Source: Thelonectria olida (taxonomy: Eukaryota > Ascomycota > Sordariomycetes > Hypocreales > Nectriaceae). Taken from it: a DNA stretch of 25,482 nucleotides. Positions 1-9,680 of this stretch are shown here, piece after piece. Where the stretch lies: the NCBI GenBank assembly GCA_020736575.1, contig JAGPYM010000128.1:1-25482 (forward strand), written 5' to 3'. A program made the translations under genes and the position numbers. Each line of letters opens with the position of its first letter. Positions within the stretch are counted from its first letter, which is position 1. The notes below the pieces were generated by a model. It saw only the letters and a program-made list of their open reading frames with translations, was not told where the DNA came from and searched no databases.

Positions 1-288
1 AGAGTCTCCCTCTATTAAATAACTACCTAAAGCCTATTTCTTTTTAAAAATGCATATAGTATAATAATAAAATAGATTATTATTATTATAATTAGAATTA
101 GGAGGGGGGGTACTAATAATAGTAAACACTTATTAAAAAAGATTAGTATAATATATAAGGTAAAAGAGTATTAGGAAGGACTTACTAGTAATATAGGGGC
201 AGGGGGGGAAGAGTGGGGGATAAGATATTATATAAGGAGGGAATAGTTAGAAGATAGGGAGGATAAATAATATTAATAGTAAAGGGGC

Positions 289-441
289 AGCAAGCAGTCG
301 GAAGAAAGAGCGATAGAAGAGCTAGGAGGATGTTTATAATAGAAAAAGCTAAGGTTAGAAAGTGTAAAGGAAAAGGAAGAGAAAGCGCTATAAAAGAAAA
401 GGGAAGTGTAAAAGAAAGGAAGGAAAATAAAAAAGAAATAA
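289..441 (+). pseudogene. purine-rich, RIP-damaged coding scrap (possible transposase tail)
   Basis: One forward frame, starting with the codons AGC AAG CAG at 289, reads as a charged, Lys/Glu-rich helix broken by a handful of TAA and TAG codons, all of which could be former CAA or CAG. It includes the string SKQSEERAIEELGGCL. The composition resembles the basic coiled-coil tail of Fot-type transposases, but no catalytic motif was found nearby, so this assignment is a guess. The strong purine bias alone could also produce such a frame. Confidence 0.25.
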
Positions 442-498
442 AAGGGAGTTATTATTATATTAATAGCTAATATAATAGGGCTAGAAGTGGGGCAACTT

Positions 499-633
499 TT
501 ATTATAATAATACTAATATAAATATAGGGTAATAAGATAATAATATAACCCTTATTATAATAACTCTAGTATAAATATAGGATAATAAAATAATAGTATA
601 ACCCTTATTATAATAACCCTAATATAAATATAA
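499..633. repeat. 53-bp tandem repeat, about 2.5 copies
   Basis: Copies begin with TTATTATAATAA at 499 and with closely related strings at 552 and 605, an exact 53-bp spacing. Each copy continues with a (AC)TAATATAAATATAGG-like segment and a poly-AT spacer, differing by a few substitutions. It lies in RIP-mutated DNA and is probably an internal repeat of an old element. No function is implied. Confidence 0.7.
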
Positions 634-1439
634 GGCACTTATATAATAGTAATAGAGAAATTTTTACCTATTAGCAAGCTATATATAAACTAGAGTAGGA
701 GGGTATATTATAGATTTGGGCTGCACTTATATTTTAATTATATATGCATGCAATATATATACGGCCTGCACCTAGAGCGGACGCGTATAATAGGGAGCAT
801 AAGGGCTAGGTTATATAATATAAGAATATTAGTAAAGCCTTAGAGCATACTAAAAGGGAAGAGCTTTCTTTCCTTTTAAGTTTATTAATATTATAATTAA
901 CGCCTATTTGCAAACGCCCTAGGGCCAGTCTATTATAATAATAGAAATAGAAATATATAAGAGCTATTAAAATACTTTAACTATATATAATAACTTTTAA
1001 AAACATTCTATTAATAATAAAAGCAGGTAAAAGCTTATTTAAACTTAAAGCATTTTAATTAATAATATTTATAGCCCCTAATAATTAAATATAACTAATA
1101 GCTTACTATTTTAATAAAATTACCTTCTTTTAAATATATATATTTTATTTTCCTTATTTAACTTATATATTTTATATTTAAATAAATTACTATTATACTC
1201 TTTTAATAAATAATATTAATAATAAAGATAATTTAAATAAAATAAAAATCTTTAAAGTTTCTCTTTTACTTTTTTAATTATTATATTTACCTTATTTTAA
1301 GTATTATTATTTTATAATACTAGGAAAAATTAACTTATAATAAATAATAGAAAATAAATAAAATAAATATATATAAAAGGTAGTAATACTATTATTATTA
1401 TTAAAATAATTATAATAGATATTCTTTTTATAATAAAAG

Positions 1440-2090
1440 AAATATTTTATTATATAATATACTTACTAGTTTAAAAAATAATAAAAATAAAGCATACTAA
1501 TATTTATATTCTTATAGTTAATATATATAATAAAAAGGAAATATTTAAATAAAGATTTTAATTTTAAAATATAACTTAATATAATAAAATTAATAAAATA
1601 TAACTAGAGAAAGAATTAAAAAAGAAAGTTAAACTAATTATAATAAAATTTAAATAGCTAATTTTAATAGCTTTAAAAATAAAACTAATAAAAGGAAAAT
1701 ATTATATTATAACTTATATTTATTAATAGTTATATATTAAACTACCCTAATAAATTTCTAACTAATTATATAATACTTACTTAAATTTACTTTAAATTAC
1801 TTTATAAATTATAATAAATTATAAATAAGTTTATTTTAAATTATTTTATAAACTATAATAAACCCTTTAAAAATACTTAATATATAAATATATTTATTAA
1901 ATATATTAAATAAATATAATTATTTTAGCTTTTAATAATACTTAATTATATTTATTTATTTTAAATATATTATTAAATATAATAACTTACTATATTACTT
2001 AAACTTTAATACTCTAATCTCTTTACTAATATAAACTTAAAACCCTCTAGTTTTATTTATTAAAAATTAACTAAATTGTTATATTATTAA
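1440..2090 (+). repeat. left arm of long inverted repeat (uninterrupted copy)
   Basis: The reverse complement of this segment aligns almost base for base with 18603-19096 and then, after a gap, with 20969-21120. For example the reverse complement of 2041-2080 reads AATTTAGTTAATTTTTAATA and recurs at about 18618. Lengths agree: 651 bp here against about 646 bp on the right once the insertion is removed. TA at 1599-1600 is the empty target site for the transposon found in the right copy. The repeat family is unrecognised. Confidence 0.85.
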
Positions 2091-2142
2091 TAAATTCGCA
2101 ATACTATAATTAACAGCCCTATATAATTATAAAATAATAGTA

Positions 2143-2184
2143 ACATGCATGATAAGCGAGTGGCTCAGACAAGCAAGTAGCTCA
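2143..2184 (+). repeat. left terminal inverted repeat with two 17-bp subunits
   Basis: An 8-bp tip (ACATGCAT) is followed by GATAAGCGAGTGGCTCA and a second copy, GACAAGCAAGTAGCTCA. The differences between units are C/T and G/A transitions. The direct repetition inside the inverted repeat suggests paired transposase binding sites; that role is inferred. Confidence 0.9.
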
Positions 2185-2241
2185 CATAACTGTAATAATA
2201 CAACTGCCTACATTCAGTAATATTTCCCCCAACCACTAATA

Positions 2242-3897
2242 ATAAGTTCACCTAGTAATAAAGGGCGCTTAATCCTAACTATTTAAGCAATCCAAAACGA
2301 CCTAAACCTAAGCGCACAAGCCGCCGCTAAGATCTATACTATCAGTCAAAGAACGCTTAGCCGTCGGCTCAAGGGAACACCTTCACAATACGATAGCATG
2401 CCCAATTCGCAAAAACTATCAAATCTAGAGGAGAAGATAATTATTAAGTATGCTCTTGATCTGGATTCGCAATCATTTCCTCCCCAACTTTACAATATGG
2501 AAGATATGGCCAATCAACTGCTCGCCAATCGCAACACTCCTCCAGTTAGCAAGCGCTAGGCTTTAAACTTTATCAAACAACAACTAGAGCTCAAGATGCG
2601 TTTTACGCATAAATATAACTATCAGAGGGCCTAATGCGAAGATCTAAATATTATTTAGGGTTAGTTTTAGCTTGTGTGGAATACAATTGCAAAGTATGGT
2701 ATTTAGGAGTTAGATATTTATAACTTTAATAAGACCGGGTTTATAATAGGAATTATCTCAACTGGAATAGTTATTATAAGTGCCGAATAATATGGAAGAC
2801 TAAAAATAGTACAGCTAGGAAATAGAGAATGGGTTACTGTAATCTAGGGCGTTAATTCCTAAGGGTGGGCGATCCCGCTGTTTATTATTATTATGGGTTA
2901 ATATTACCTTACGGCCTGGTATAATGAAAGGATCTTGCCTCAGGATTGGGTTATTGCAACCTTAGATAACAGCTAGATAATAAATAAGAGAGGCCTAGAA
3001 TGGATCTAGCACTTCGACAAGCATTTAAAGCAGTGTTCTTCTGGCTCTTATCGCCTTCTTATGTTAGATGGGCATAAGAGCTACCATTCGACCAAATTCG
3101 AACTATTCTACAAGGAGAATAAGATTATTACTCTCTATATGCTGCTATATTCATCTCATATTCTCCAGCCACTTAATGTTAGCTGCTTTAGGCCGCTTAA
3201 GTAGGCCTATAGTCGACAAATTGAGGATATAGTAAAGACCCGAATTACGCATATTACTAAGGTTAACTTCTTTCCTACATTTCAAGCCGCATTTCAAAGC
3301 GCAATATTAGAAAAGAACATCTAGGGAGGTTTTCGAGGCATAGAAATTGTGCCCTATGATCCAGAAAGTGTACTTTCTCAATTAGATGTCAAGTTGCAGA
3401 CTCTATCGCCTGCGGTAGGAGATTTTAAATTGCCTAATATTTAGGTTCTAAAGACCCCAAACAACCCAATTAAAGCTACTTTACAAACTGATTTTATTAA
3501 AAGTCGAATTAGCTGTCATTAGGGAAGCTCTCCGACATCGATTTTAGCTGCTATAGACCAATTTGCGAAAGGGGCGCGAGGAATAATACACCGTATGGCA
3601 TTATTAAAGGCAGAGGTTAACGAGCTTCGGGAGGCAAATGCGACACTTAGCCGGCAGCGCAGGGCGAAAAAAACACATCTCCGGCTTTCAGGGAGCATTA
3701 CAATAGCCGAGGGGCAGGAGCTACAAGATCAGAGGGAAATCACGGATCAGATACAGTAGGAAATGCAGCAGAGTAGTGGTCGGAAGAGGCGGACGGAGAC
3801 AAGGGATCGGCAATGTAGACAATGCAGGCAACCTGGGCATAATTTGCATACTTGTGAAATTGATGTAGATAAGTCTAAAAAAGAGGATAGTGATTAA
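2242..3897 (+). pseudogene. pogo/Fot DDE transposase, nonsense-riddled
   Basis: Codons from ATA at 2242 (probably a former ATG start) to TAA at 3895-3897 give 551 codons with no indel. The order is that of fungal pogo transposases: an N-terminal helix-turn-helix (psq/CENP-B type, roughly residues 8-110), a DDE catalytic core (about 160-345), a basic coiled-coil region, and a C-terminal zinc knuckle, C-x2-C-x4-H-x4-C, at 3814-3855. About 18 in-frame stops interrupt it, nearly all TAG or TAA where relatives have Gln or Trp. The first catalytic pair, normally Asp-Glu in FDETGF, reads Asn-Lys (residues 163-164). The second Asp (276, LDGHKS) is intact. The third, 35 residues on, is Asn (312, LQPLN). 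All these changes fit G-to-A RIP mutations. It cannot make a working enzyme. Confidence 0.92.
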
Positions 3898-3962
3898 TTT
3901 TAGTTAATTCTAGATATTATGGTTATTTTATTTTGATATTTAGTAGTAAAGGTATAGTTAGG

Positions 3963-4004
3963 TGAGCCACTCGCTTATCTGAGCCACTCGCTTATCATGC
4001 ATGT
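3963..4004 (-). repeat. right terminal inverted repeat with two 17-bp subunits
   Basis: On the minus strand this reads ACATGCAT, then two identical GATAAGCGAGTGGCTCA units. The two units match perfectly, whereas the left-end pair has diverged by transitions. Confidence 0.9.
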
Positions 4005-4494
4005 TATAACTATACTACTAGCAGCCTTATAATTAGGTTTATTTAAATGGAAAAAGTTATAAAAATTTAAGCTAAGCTAGAGTATTAATTATATTTAGTT
4101 ATAATAAGAAAGGTTTAAAATATAGATTTTAAGTTAATATACTATTTTAGCAGTCAGGCTAGTTAAAAATATTAAAAATAGATTTATAAGATATTATATT
4201 ATTATATTATTAATAATTTCCTTATTTATATAATATTAAAAAATATAGTTAGTTATAGGGTAGGCAACATTATAAGAGCAACATTGCTCCTAGAGCATAG
4301 CGCTCTTAATAGAATATATATAAAGAAACTTCTTATTAAAATAGGCATTAGCTACCTCAGCTATTAATATAACATATTTACTACAAACACCTCTACATAT
4401 TATTAGAAGTGATACCACAAATCCACAGTGCTCAGACCATAACGCCCTAATCCATCTGCTAATATAAACCCACGACTAGGTTTACTAGAACCCC
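4005..4494. other. AT-rich flank grading into the 3' flank of the permease gene
   Basis: Positions 4007 to about 4250 have RIP-type composition; from about 4255 the sequence becomes more mixed. A pair of short palindromic stretches lies at 4270-4310 (gagcaacattgctc and agagcatagcgctct). No coding frame is recognisable. The last 100 bp or so should contain the 3' untranslated region of the minus-strand phosphate symporter, but I see no clear polyadenylation signal. Confidence 0.5.
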
Positions 4495-6448
4495 TTAGCT
4501 AAAGTGGGGAGTGTTAAGGGCCAGACCCATAAGGCAGCCACCAATAAGACCAGCAATAGGGATAGTCATAATCCAAGAGAAGACGAGGAGGAAAACTCGT
4601 TTCCAGTTAACAGCCCTCAAAGTGCCGTTACATAGACCGACACCAACAGTAGCCCCAGTAATACACATAGAGGTTGAGACGGGCAGAGAGTATTGCGAGA
4701 AGAGAAGAATAGTAATAGCAGCTCCCATCTCCATAGACGAGCCTCTGCTTGGCGAGTGATAGGTAAGCTTATTACCCATAACTAGATAGATGTTAGCATT
4801 TATCAAAATTAAGCACCCGCACTCTTTTCACTTACCCTTCATAATGTTATAACCATAAGTAATAAAACCGAAGCAAATAGTAAGAGCAATAACAGCAATC
4901 TGCCAGAGAGGAACAGGAGCCTTAGCACCAGTAGGCTCACCAGTAGACCAGGCTGCGTACATTCCTGCCCAGACACCAACAGCGTTACCAACATCATTAG
5001 CACCATGCGCGAAAGAGGCAGTGCACGCGGTGATAACTTGAACAAACGAGTAGAGATGCTCCACCTCGTTAGGGTACTTCGCGGCATAACTATATATGCG
5101 CTCCATACGGCGGCCCTCAGGTGTACCAGAAATGCCGACTTGAGCGGTATGGATGTCATAGTGCGCACCGTAAAGAAGGGCAACGACTACCATAGCCGGG
5201 ATGCGCTTGATTAGAGCTGTGAGATTATGCGTCTCATGGATAGAACCGGCACCCATAGGGTTATTTTGTAAGGTACGCATAGCCCAGCCAAGGGGACCAC
5301 GGTTCTTCCTGAGCTTTGCATGATGGCGCTCCTCTGCCTCCTTGAGAAGTTTCTGATATTCAAGCTGGGTATACTCGGCCTGGATAAGCCTCTTCTCATG
5401 CTCGTCGGCGGCAGGAGGGGCAGTCGGTTCGACCGCGTTGTCTCCGGAGTTGTTGCTGGTCTTTTCCCGAACCCCAGCATTCTTTTGATTGGCAGCGGAG
5501 TCTGAGTCGGAGTCGTGCAACTCTTGTATAACGGCGTAGTTAGGGACCTTTGCAAACTCAGCATCCTCAGGAGCTGGACGCTTGAAGAGGAGCGGTCCTT
5601 GGAAGGCCATCCACCACTTCAGCGTATAGTCCTTCTTGATGACCCTGGCGTGTACGAAAGGAACAAAGAAGATTGCAGATAGGGAAAAGAGGCCAAATCC
5701 AACGCCAAGCGTGATAGAAACAATATACCACGCGGGCTTATCAGCAAGCCCAAGTCGAGGAGAACCCTTATAAACGATAGATAGCGTGCAGACACTACCA
5801 GCAATCAAGAAAAAGAAGGGAGAGGTCCAAACGGCCCAAGGGATAGGGTTCTTGCGCATATGAACGACCACTTTAATAAGCGTAAAGATGATCGCACCAA
5901 AGCATCCAGCAATAGCAGGAGCCATGGCTAGACCAGCAAAGATAGCCCCGAGACCTTGGCCACCATTCCAGCCCCATTCGACACCCGCGGCCCCAGCAGT
6001 TGCAACACCAACACCAGCGATAGATGAGATAAGCGAGTAGGTCGACGAGACGTGAGCCGAATTTCGCGTGCACCACATGACCCAAATAGAGGCACCGGCG
6101 GAGGAACATGCAAAGGCGAGCAGCTGGACACCGGCGTTGTCCTGGAATGCGGAGAGAGGGATAATGCCGTTCTTGATAGTCGAGGCCGTTCGAGCACCCA
6201 CGGCAAGAGCGCCAAGCAGTTCAAAGATCAGGCAGAATATCATAGCCGTTCGATACGAGATCGATCTGGACGAGACGCTCGTGGCCCACGCGTTGGCGAC
6301 ATCATCTATAGAGCCGTCAGTCAGTACGTTGATCGCGTCAAGCAGTATCGCGTGATAGGCAGAACATACTGGCACCGTTGTTGTAAGCCTCGAGCAGGGC
6401 GAAGCAGGTGCCTATAGCAAAGACATAGGTGTATTCGGAGAGCACCAT
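4495..6448 (-). CDS. pho-4: PHO4/PHO89-family Na+/phosphate symporter, three exons
   Basis: This is a plasma-membrane high-affinity phosphate permease (inorganic phosphate transporter family) taking up phosphate with sodium. Exons, in transcript order, are 6370-6448, 4836-6305 and 4495-4781; joined they give 1,836 nt, 611 aa, near the usual ~590 aa of the Neurospora PHO-4 type. Intron 1 (6306-6369, GTATGT..TATAG) and intron 2 (4782-4835, GTAAGT..TGCTAAC..CTAG) are both phase 1. Splicing intron 1 restores the family signature GANDVAN at residues 25-31, and splicing intron 2 joins YGYNIMK to VMGNKLTYHSPSRG. A second signature, GANDVGN, lies at about 461-467. Hydrophobic segments flank a central hydrophilic Asp/Ser/Glu-rich cytoplasmic loop at roughly 290-365. 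The start MVLSEYTYVFAIGTCFALLE matches the family N-terminus. No frame damage is visible despite RIP-mutated DNA about 490 bp beyond its stop. Phosphate-starvation control is expected from the family, but no CACGTG-type site was seen just upstream. Confidence 0.95.
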
Positions 6449-8546
6449 CTTAACGAGCTTATGTGGCAATAGACGAACAACAAAAGATATCGGGTCCGTC
6501 ACTCCTCGGTGAATATAATAAAGAGAGGAGACTGTTCATGCAAGTTAGAAAGAATCCGAAAGATGGACGGTATGGTCTCAGTTGGGGATATTTAAAGGTT
6601 TCTATGCTAAAGCTTTCATACTAGACAGCGTCTTTCGACCCTTGAACTCTGTTTCGTCCCCGGATACCGACGTTGAAGATCGTTCGGTGGCAAGATTGTG
6701 CTACGAGTCGCTTTACAGGACATAAAGTGGCAGGCTGTGGCAAAAGGGCGCCTCTGTGACGCATCATGAGGCCTCTAGATTCAATCCACAGCCGACACCA
6801 TTTAGCATGGCTCTGTGAAAATGCTCAAAGGGCGCACTTGGATGAGTCTACTGTAACAGACCCTGGGGTTGTTGAACATGTGCGTGTAGGCTACATGTCC
6901 TTAGGGACGACTCACTATAGATCGACAAGGGTGGAGGCACCTTGATTGGGCTGCATTGGAACTTCGCATGTACGTATTCATCGGAAAAACACAACTTTTA
7001 AGAACTTGGAGGCAATCTAGGCATCCTATGATGGTGCCGCAGGCTCTCTGAAGCGTCGAGGCGCATACTTTATGATTAACCACTTTCAAGACCGATGGGC
7101 CTGTCGACCCGCAGCTCGGTCGCCAAGAAAGGCCAAGATAACCGTCAAGAATGCCAACATAAGCTCAGTTGAGTCAGGCACCCCATTTTTGGCCACCCTC
7201 CAATCTAGGCCACCTAGCCGGGCAACGGCAGTATGGATTTCGCGATAACCTCTTTGTGTTGCGGTGTTCAAATAAGGTTCTTTTTACTCCGCTAAACCCG
7301 GCAGTGGTAACACCTCGTCCCAGATTAAAAACTTTAAAGGTCAATTTGGGAGACGCCGGCCCCGGCAGGCAGAATCACCTTGTTTGACACACCTTGGGGT
7401 CTCCTCCACAAGATTCGCCGTCCGATTCAGGATCGGTCTCACTTAGAGGCGTGCGGTCAGCTCTTTCCATGGGAACTTGAAACGCATTCACCAGACTCAA
7501 GGCTCAAGACTCGGGCTCAGACGCAAAGCGCACCCTTGGCCGTAAATCGGCATGGGATGCTAGCGGAGGTTGCGATAGCTCCTCTAATGCGGCGACTACG
7601 GGCAAACAAGAGAGGCTTGCTGATAAAGGGGAGACGCAGGATGCCAGATGCTCACATGACTTCCTGGCCGAGGGGTTCACGAGTAAGCTTTGGGCGCTTT
7701 CACAAGACTTCTTACCAAACACTTCAGTTACTTACTGGGACTGACACTCACCGGACCAGAAAAGGTGGACTTGCGTCGCACAAACTGAGAAGCTTCGAAG
7801 CCTGAGAGCTGACGGCCATGGCCACATGGAGGGAAGCTTGTCGTTGATTGGTGGTCCACTGATGGCGGGAGCATCGCGCACGGGGGCCAAGGCGGCTCTC
7901 TGACGGGCTGGGTCTCCTCCATGAACGCACCCTGACGTTGGGTTGCGTGAGGTAACTATGTTATGTCGCCGGCGCGCGGCGCTTCCCCCTCGGGTCACTG
8001 TCCGCTGCAATACCCAACCATCTGAGACCCAGTTATGCGTTGTGTGCCTCTTCTTCATTTTCTTTGTCGTCATCGCGTGTGGGTTTGTGGCTAATAAGCG
8101 TATGAGCTGGTTCAAGTGTGAGCGCGTGCCGCTCTCTTCAGAAGGCATGTACCACTGTTGGTTGGCTCGACCTTGGATGAACGTGTGGGGAGGGAGGAGC
8201 TGGTAGGATAATTTCTCTGACGAGGGGGTAAGTTGGCATTGCTGGTTAGGCTTGGGATCCTACATGGGCAGTTCTCTCAGTCTTGGCAGTGATTAGTCTG
8301 ATTGTCGGATATGCCAACATGCCCCGGTGTGAGAAGATAGTTATGTCTCCTGCCGATGATTTGGGATGGGCTTAGAGGCACTAAAGACCCCTGCTTACTT
8401 TGAGGATAGCAACGCGAATTATAGCCCATGTTCAATAAAGAAAATAGAATAAATCTTGGTATTGATATTTAAACCCGATTTCATCCTCTGCCTAATGGCG
8501 CCCTATTTAACCCATACATCTTCAAATGCGTTATATCGTGTTCCCT
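6449..8546. other. 2.1-kb stretch without a recognisable gene
   Basis: Composition is mixed and not RIP-like overall. The first 300-400 bp are the presumed promoter of the minus-strand symporter; an AT-rich TTTAAATATCC on the minus strand (about 6588-6598) is a possible TATA-like element. Several open frames of 60-140 codons occur (e.g. 7380-7805 plus, 7732-8148 minus, 7943-8206 plus), but none shows a motif, codon pattern or protein I recognise. The sequence may be intergenic or decayed beyond recognition. Confidence 0.5.
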
Positions 8547-8954
8547 TTACTCTGGAGCGATCTGTATTGGTCCTAGTTCATTGACAAGTGTAGAAAACTT
8601 GAAAATTAAAGCTGCGGGTGTTGGGTTCTGAGGGTCCTTTGAGTTGCCCTCATCAAATTTTCTTTGAGTTTCGTGGGCAATAAAGGTTTCGACTAAGGGA
8701 GAGCAGCAGAGGGCATGTTCTAGCAGCTCATCCCTGAGCCTTTGGACTTCCTGGGTTAGGCTGTGGATATAAGTCTTTAATGTGCGGTGGTCCCGCTTTA
8801 AGGCTTCCTCTTGCGCCTAGAGCCTATTGATGTCTTCCTTCTTCTTGACCCGGAACTTGTTGGATGCAATCCGATTCCGATTCCGGATCCTTCTACGCGT
8901 TCCTGGTTTTCCTGGAGGCGTGATGCGGGAGTCTCGCTCTCCCCGACTTGGTGG
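8547..8954 (-). pseudogene. bZIP transcription factor, broken
   Basis: A single minus-strand frame from 8954 down to the TAA at 8547-8549 encodes a textbook bZIP. The basic region is RRIRNRNRIASNKFRVKKKE (N-x7-R pattern present), followed by a leucine zipper with heptad hydrophobics through RLRDELLEHALC and a C-terminal tail of about 50 residues ending at the stop. The frame contains one internal stop, TAG at 8817-8819, at the start of the zipper, where a Gln codon would be changed by one C-to-T. Upstream of 8955 the frame is closed by TGA (8955-8957). A different frame (8798-9040) carries a plausible N-terminal region, MPVDFNSPKTGEGCREAM, so a frameshift or lost intron separates the two. The arrangement resembles the lineage-expanded ATF/CREB-like bZIPs of filamentous ascomycetes. 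It is probably a dead copy, unless the TAG lies in an intron I missed. Confidence 0.75.
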
Positions 8955-9503
8955 TCATTGTGCTCCAGTAGCTTGTCCTCAGGAGCCATTGCCTCGCGAC
9001 ACCCCTCTCCGGTTTTGGGCGAGTTGAAGTCAACGGGCAATTATGTGTTTGTCGGTGGTTTATGTTTGGAGTAGAGGGTGTTCTCGTCGAGATAGATGAG
9101 AGATGTACGTAAATCAAGGCTCATTTCTGTACTTTTGTGACTCTCAATTAGTGATGCCGATGAAGAAACTAGCACTCGCGGACACAGGGCTACTGGTAGC
9201 ACACTGTAAGGGTCTCACGTCGATATCTGGCGTATAAGCTTATCGAGAAAGGAAATCAAATAGAGCTACATACAGTATGGGTTGGATCTAGATATAAGAT
9301 GTAGCGCAAGGAAAGGAAGAAGAGGAATAATGCGCTACTCACCAGGGGGAATAATACATGGTATCACGTGCGGACGCGAACCACCCCACTCCCCCTTCCC
9401 CGGGGCCTTTTACTATTTCCTTCCTTTCTCCCAACTACCCCTGGCTTACCAACTTGCCAATTTCCACCTACCTTCCAGCCAGCCGCGCTCGTTAACAAGA
9501 ATA
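8955..9503. other. flank between the bZIP relic and a transposon
   Basis: The first about 90 bp probably hold the N-terminal coding remnant of the bZIP gene in another frame. The remainder, to the transposon edge at 9503, is mixed sequence with a pyrimidine-rich patch at 9380-9480 and one CACGTG at 9365-9370. No coding frame is convincing. Confidence 0.45.
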
Positions 9504-9513
9504 CCGTTTTACC

Positions 9514-9593
9514 CACCCGTTGGTTGCAGGCGGAAACTAAACCAACTAAAGGGATTCGCCCCAAAAATCGCGGGACACCCCATTAATCCGGGA
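9514..9593 (+). repeat. left terminal inverted repeat of the second transposon
   Basis: The first 39 bp match the right end with four mismatches. The arm then has a short GATTCG where the right end has a 25-bp hairpin, and similarity resumes at CCCCAAAAATCGCGG and continues to the CATTAATCCGGGAC block. Confidence 0.8.
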
Positions 9594-9680
9594 CAGCCAT
9601 TTTTGCCTCCCTGCTACCAATATATACCCAAAAACAGCCAAATTTCACATTTCCAAGTAGCCTTCGGGCACACCACCATT

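Larger units (their letters stand above)
1..2142. repeat. AT-rich RIP isochore, left arm
   Basis: This stretch is overwhelmingly A+T, with TA the dominant dinucleotide and CA/TG nearly absent, while AG, CT and GC steps remain. That is what RIP (CpA to TpA on both strands of duplicated DNA) leaves behind. No intact gene is present. A few less mutated islands with CpG remain, for example around 720-790 and 895-935. Positions about 1440-2090 form one arm of a long inverted repeat whose other arm lies at about 18603-21120. The content is inferred to be old transposable elements; apart from the pieces listed separately I could not assign families. Confidence 0.85.
2143..4004 (+). mobile_element. 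pogo/Fot-type Tc1-mariner transposon, complete but RIP-inactivated
   Basis: The element is 1,862 bp and bounded by TA dinucleotides at 2141-2142 and 4005-4006, the target duplication of Tc1/mariner elements. Both ends carry the same inverted terminus ACATGCATGATAAGCGAG. Each inverted repeat contains two direct 17-bp units: 2151-2167 and 2168-2184 on the left, 3963-3979 and 3980-3996 on the right. A single transposase reading frame fills the interior. GC content is well above the flanking isochore, so this copy is either younger or less heavily RIP-mutated than its surroundings. Confidence 0.93.

Noticed and set aside
5211..5564. Open frames on both strands inside 4828-6375 (e.g. minus 5211-5564, plus 6052-6417).
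   Set aside because: They overlap the phosphate symporter exons out of frame; the symporter frame has clear family homology, these have none.
7380..8148. Overlapping 138-141-codon frames on opposite strands.
   Set aside because: Arg/Pro/Ser-rich, no motifs, and neither strand is more protein-like than the other.
7943..8206. 87-codon plus-strand frame with a hydrophobic segment (CVVCLFFIFFVVIACGFVA).
   Set aside because: No homology recognised, no supporting codon bias, and frames of this length are expected by chance in GC-moderate DNA.
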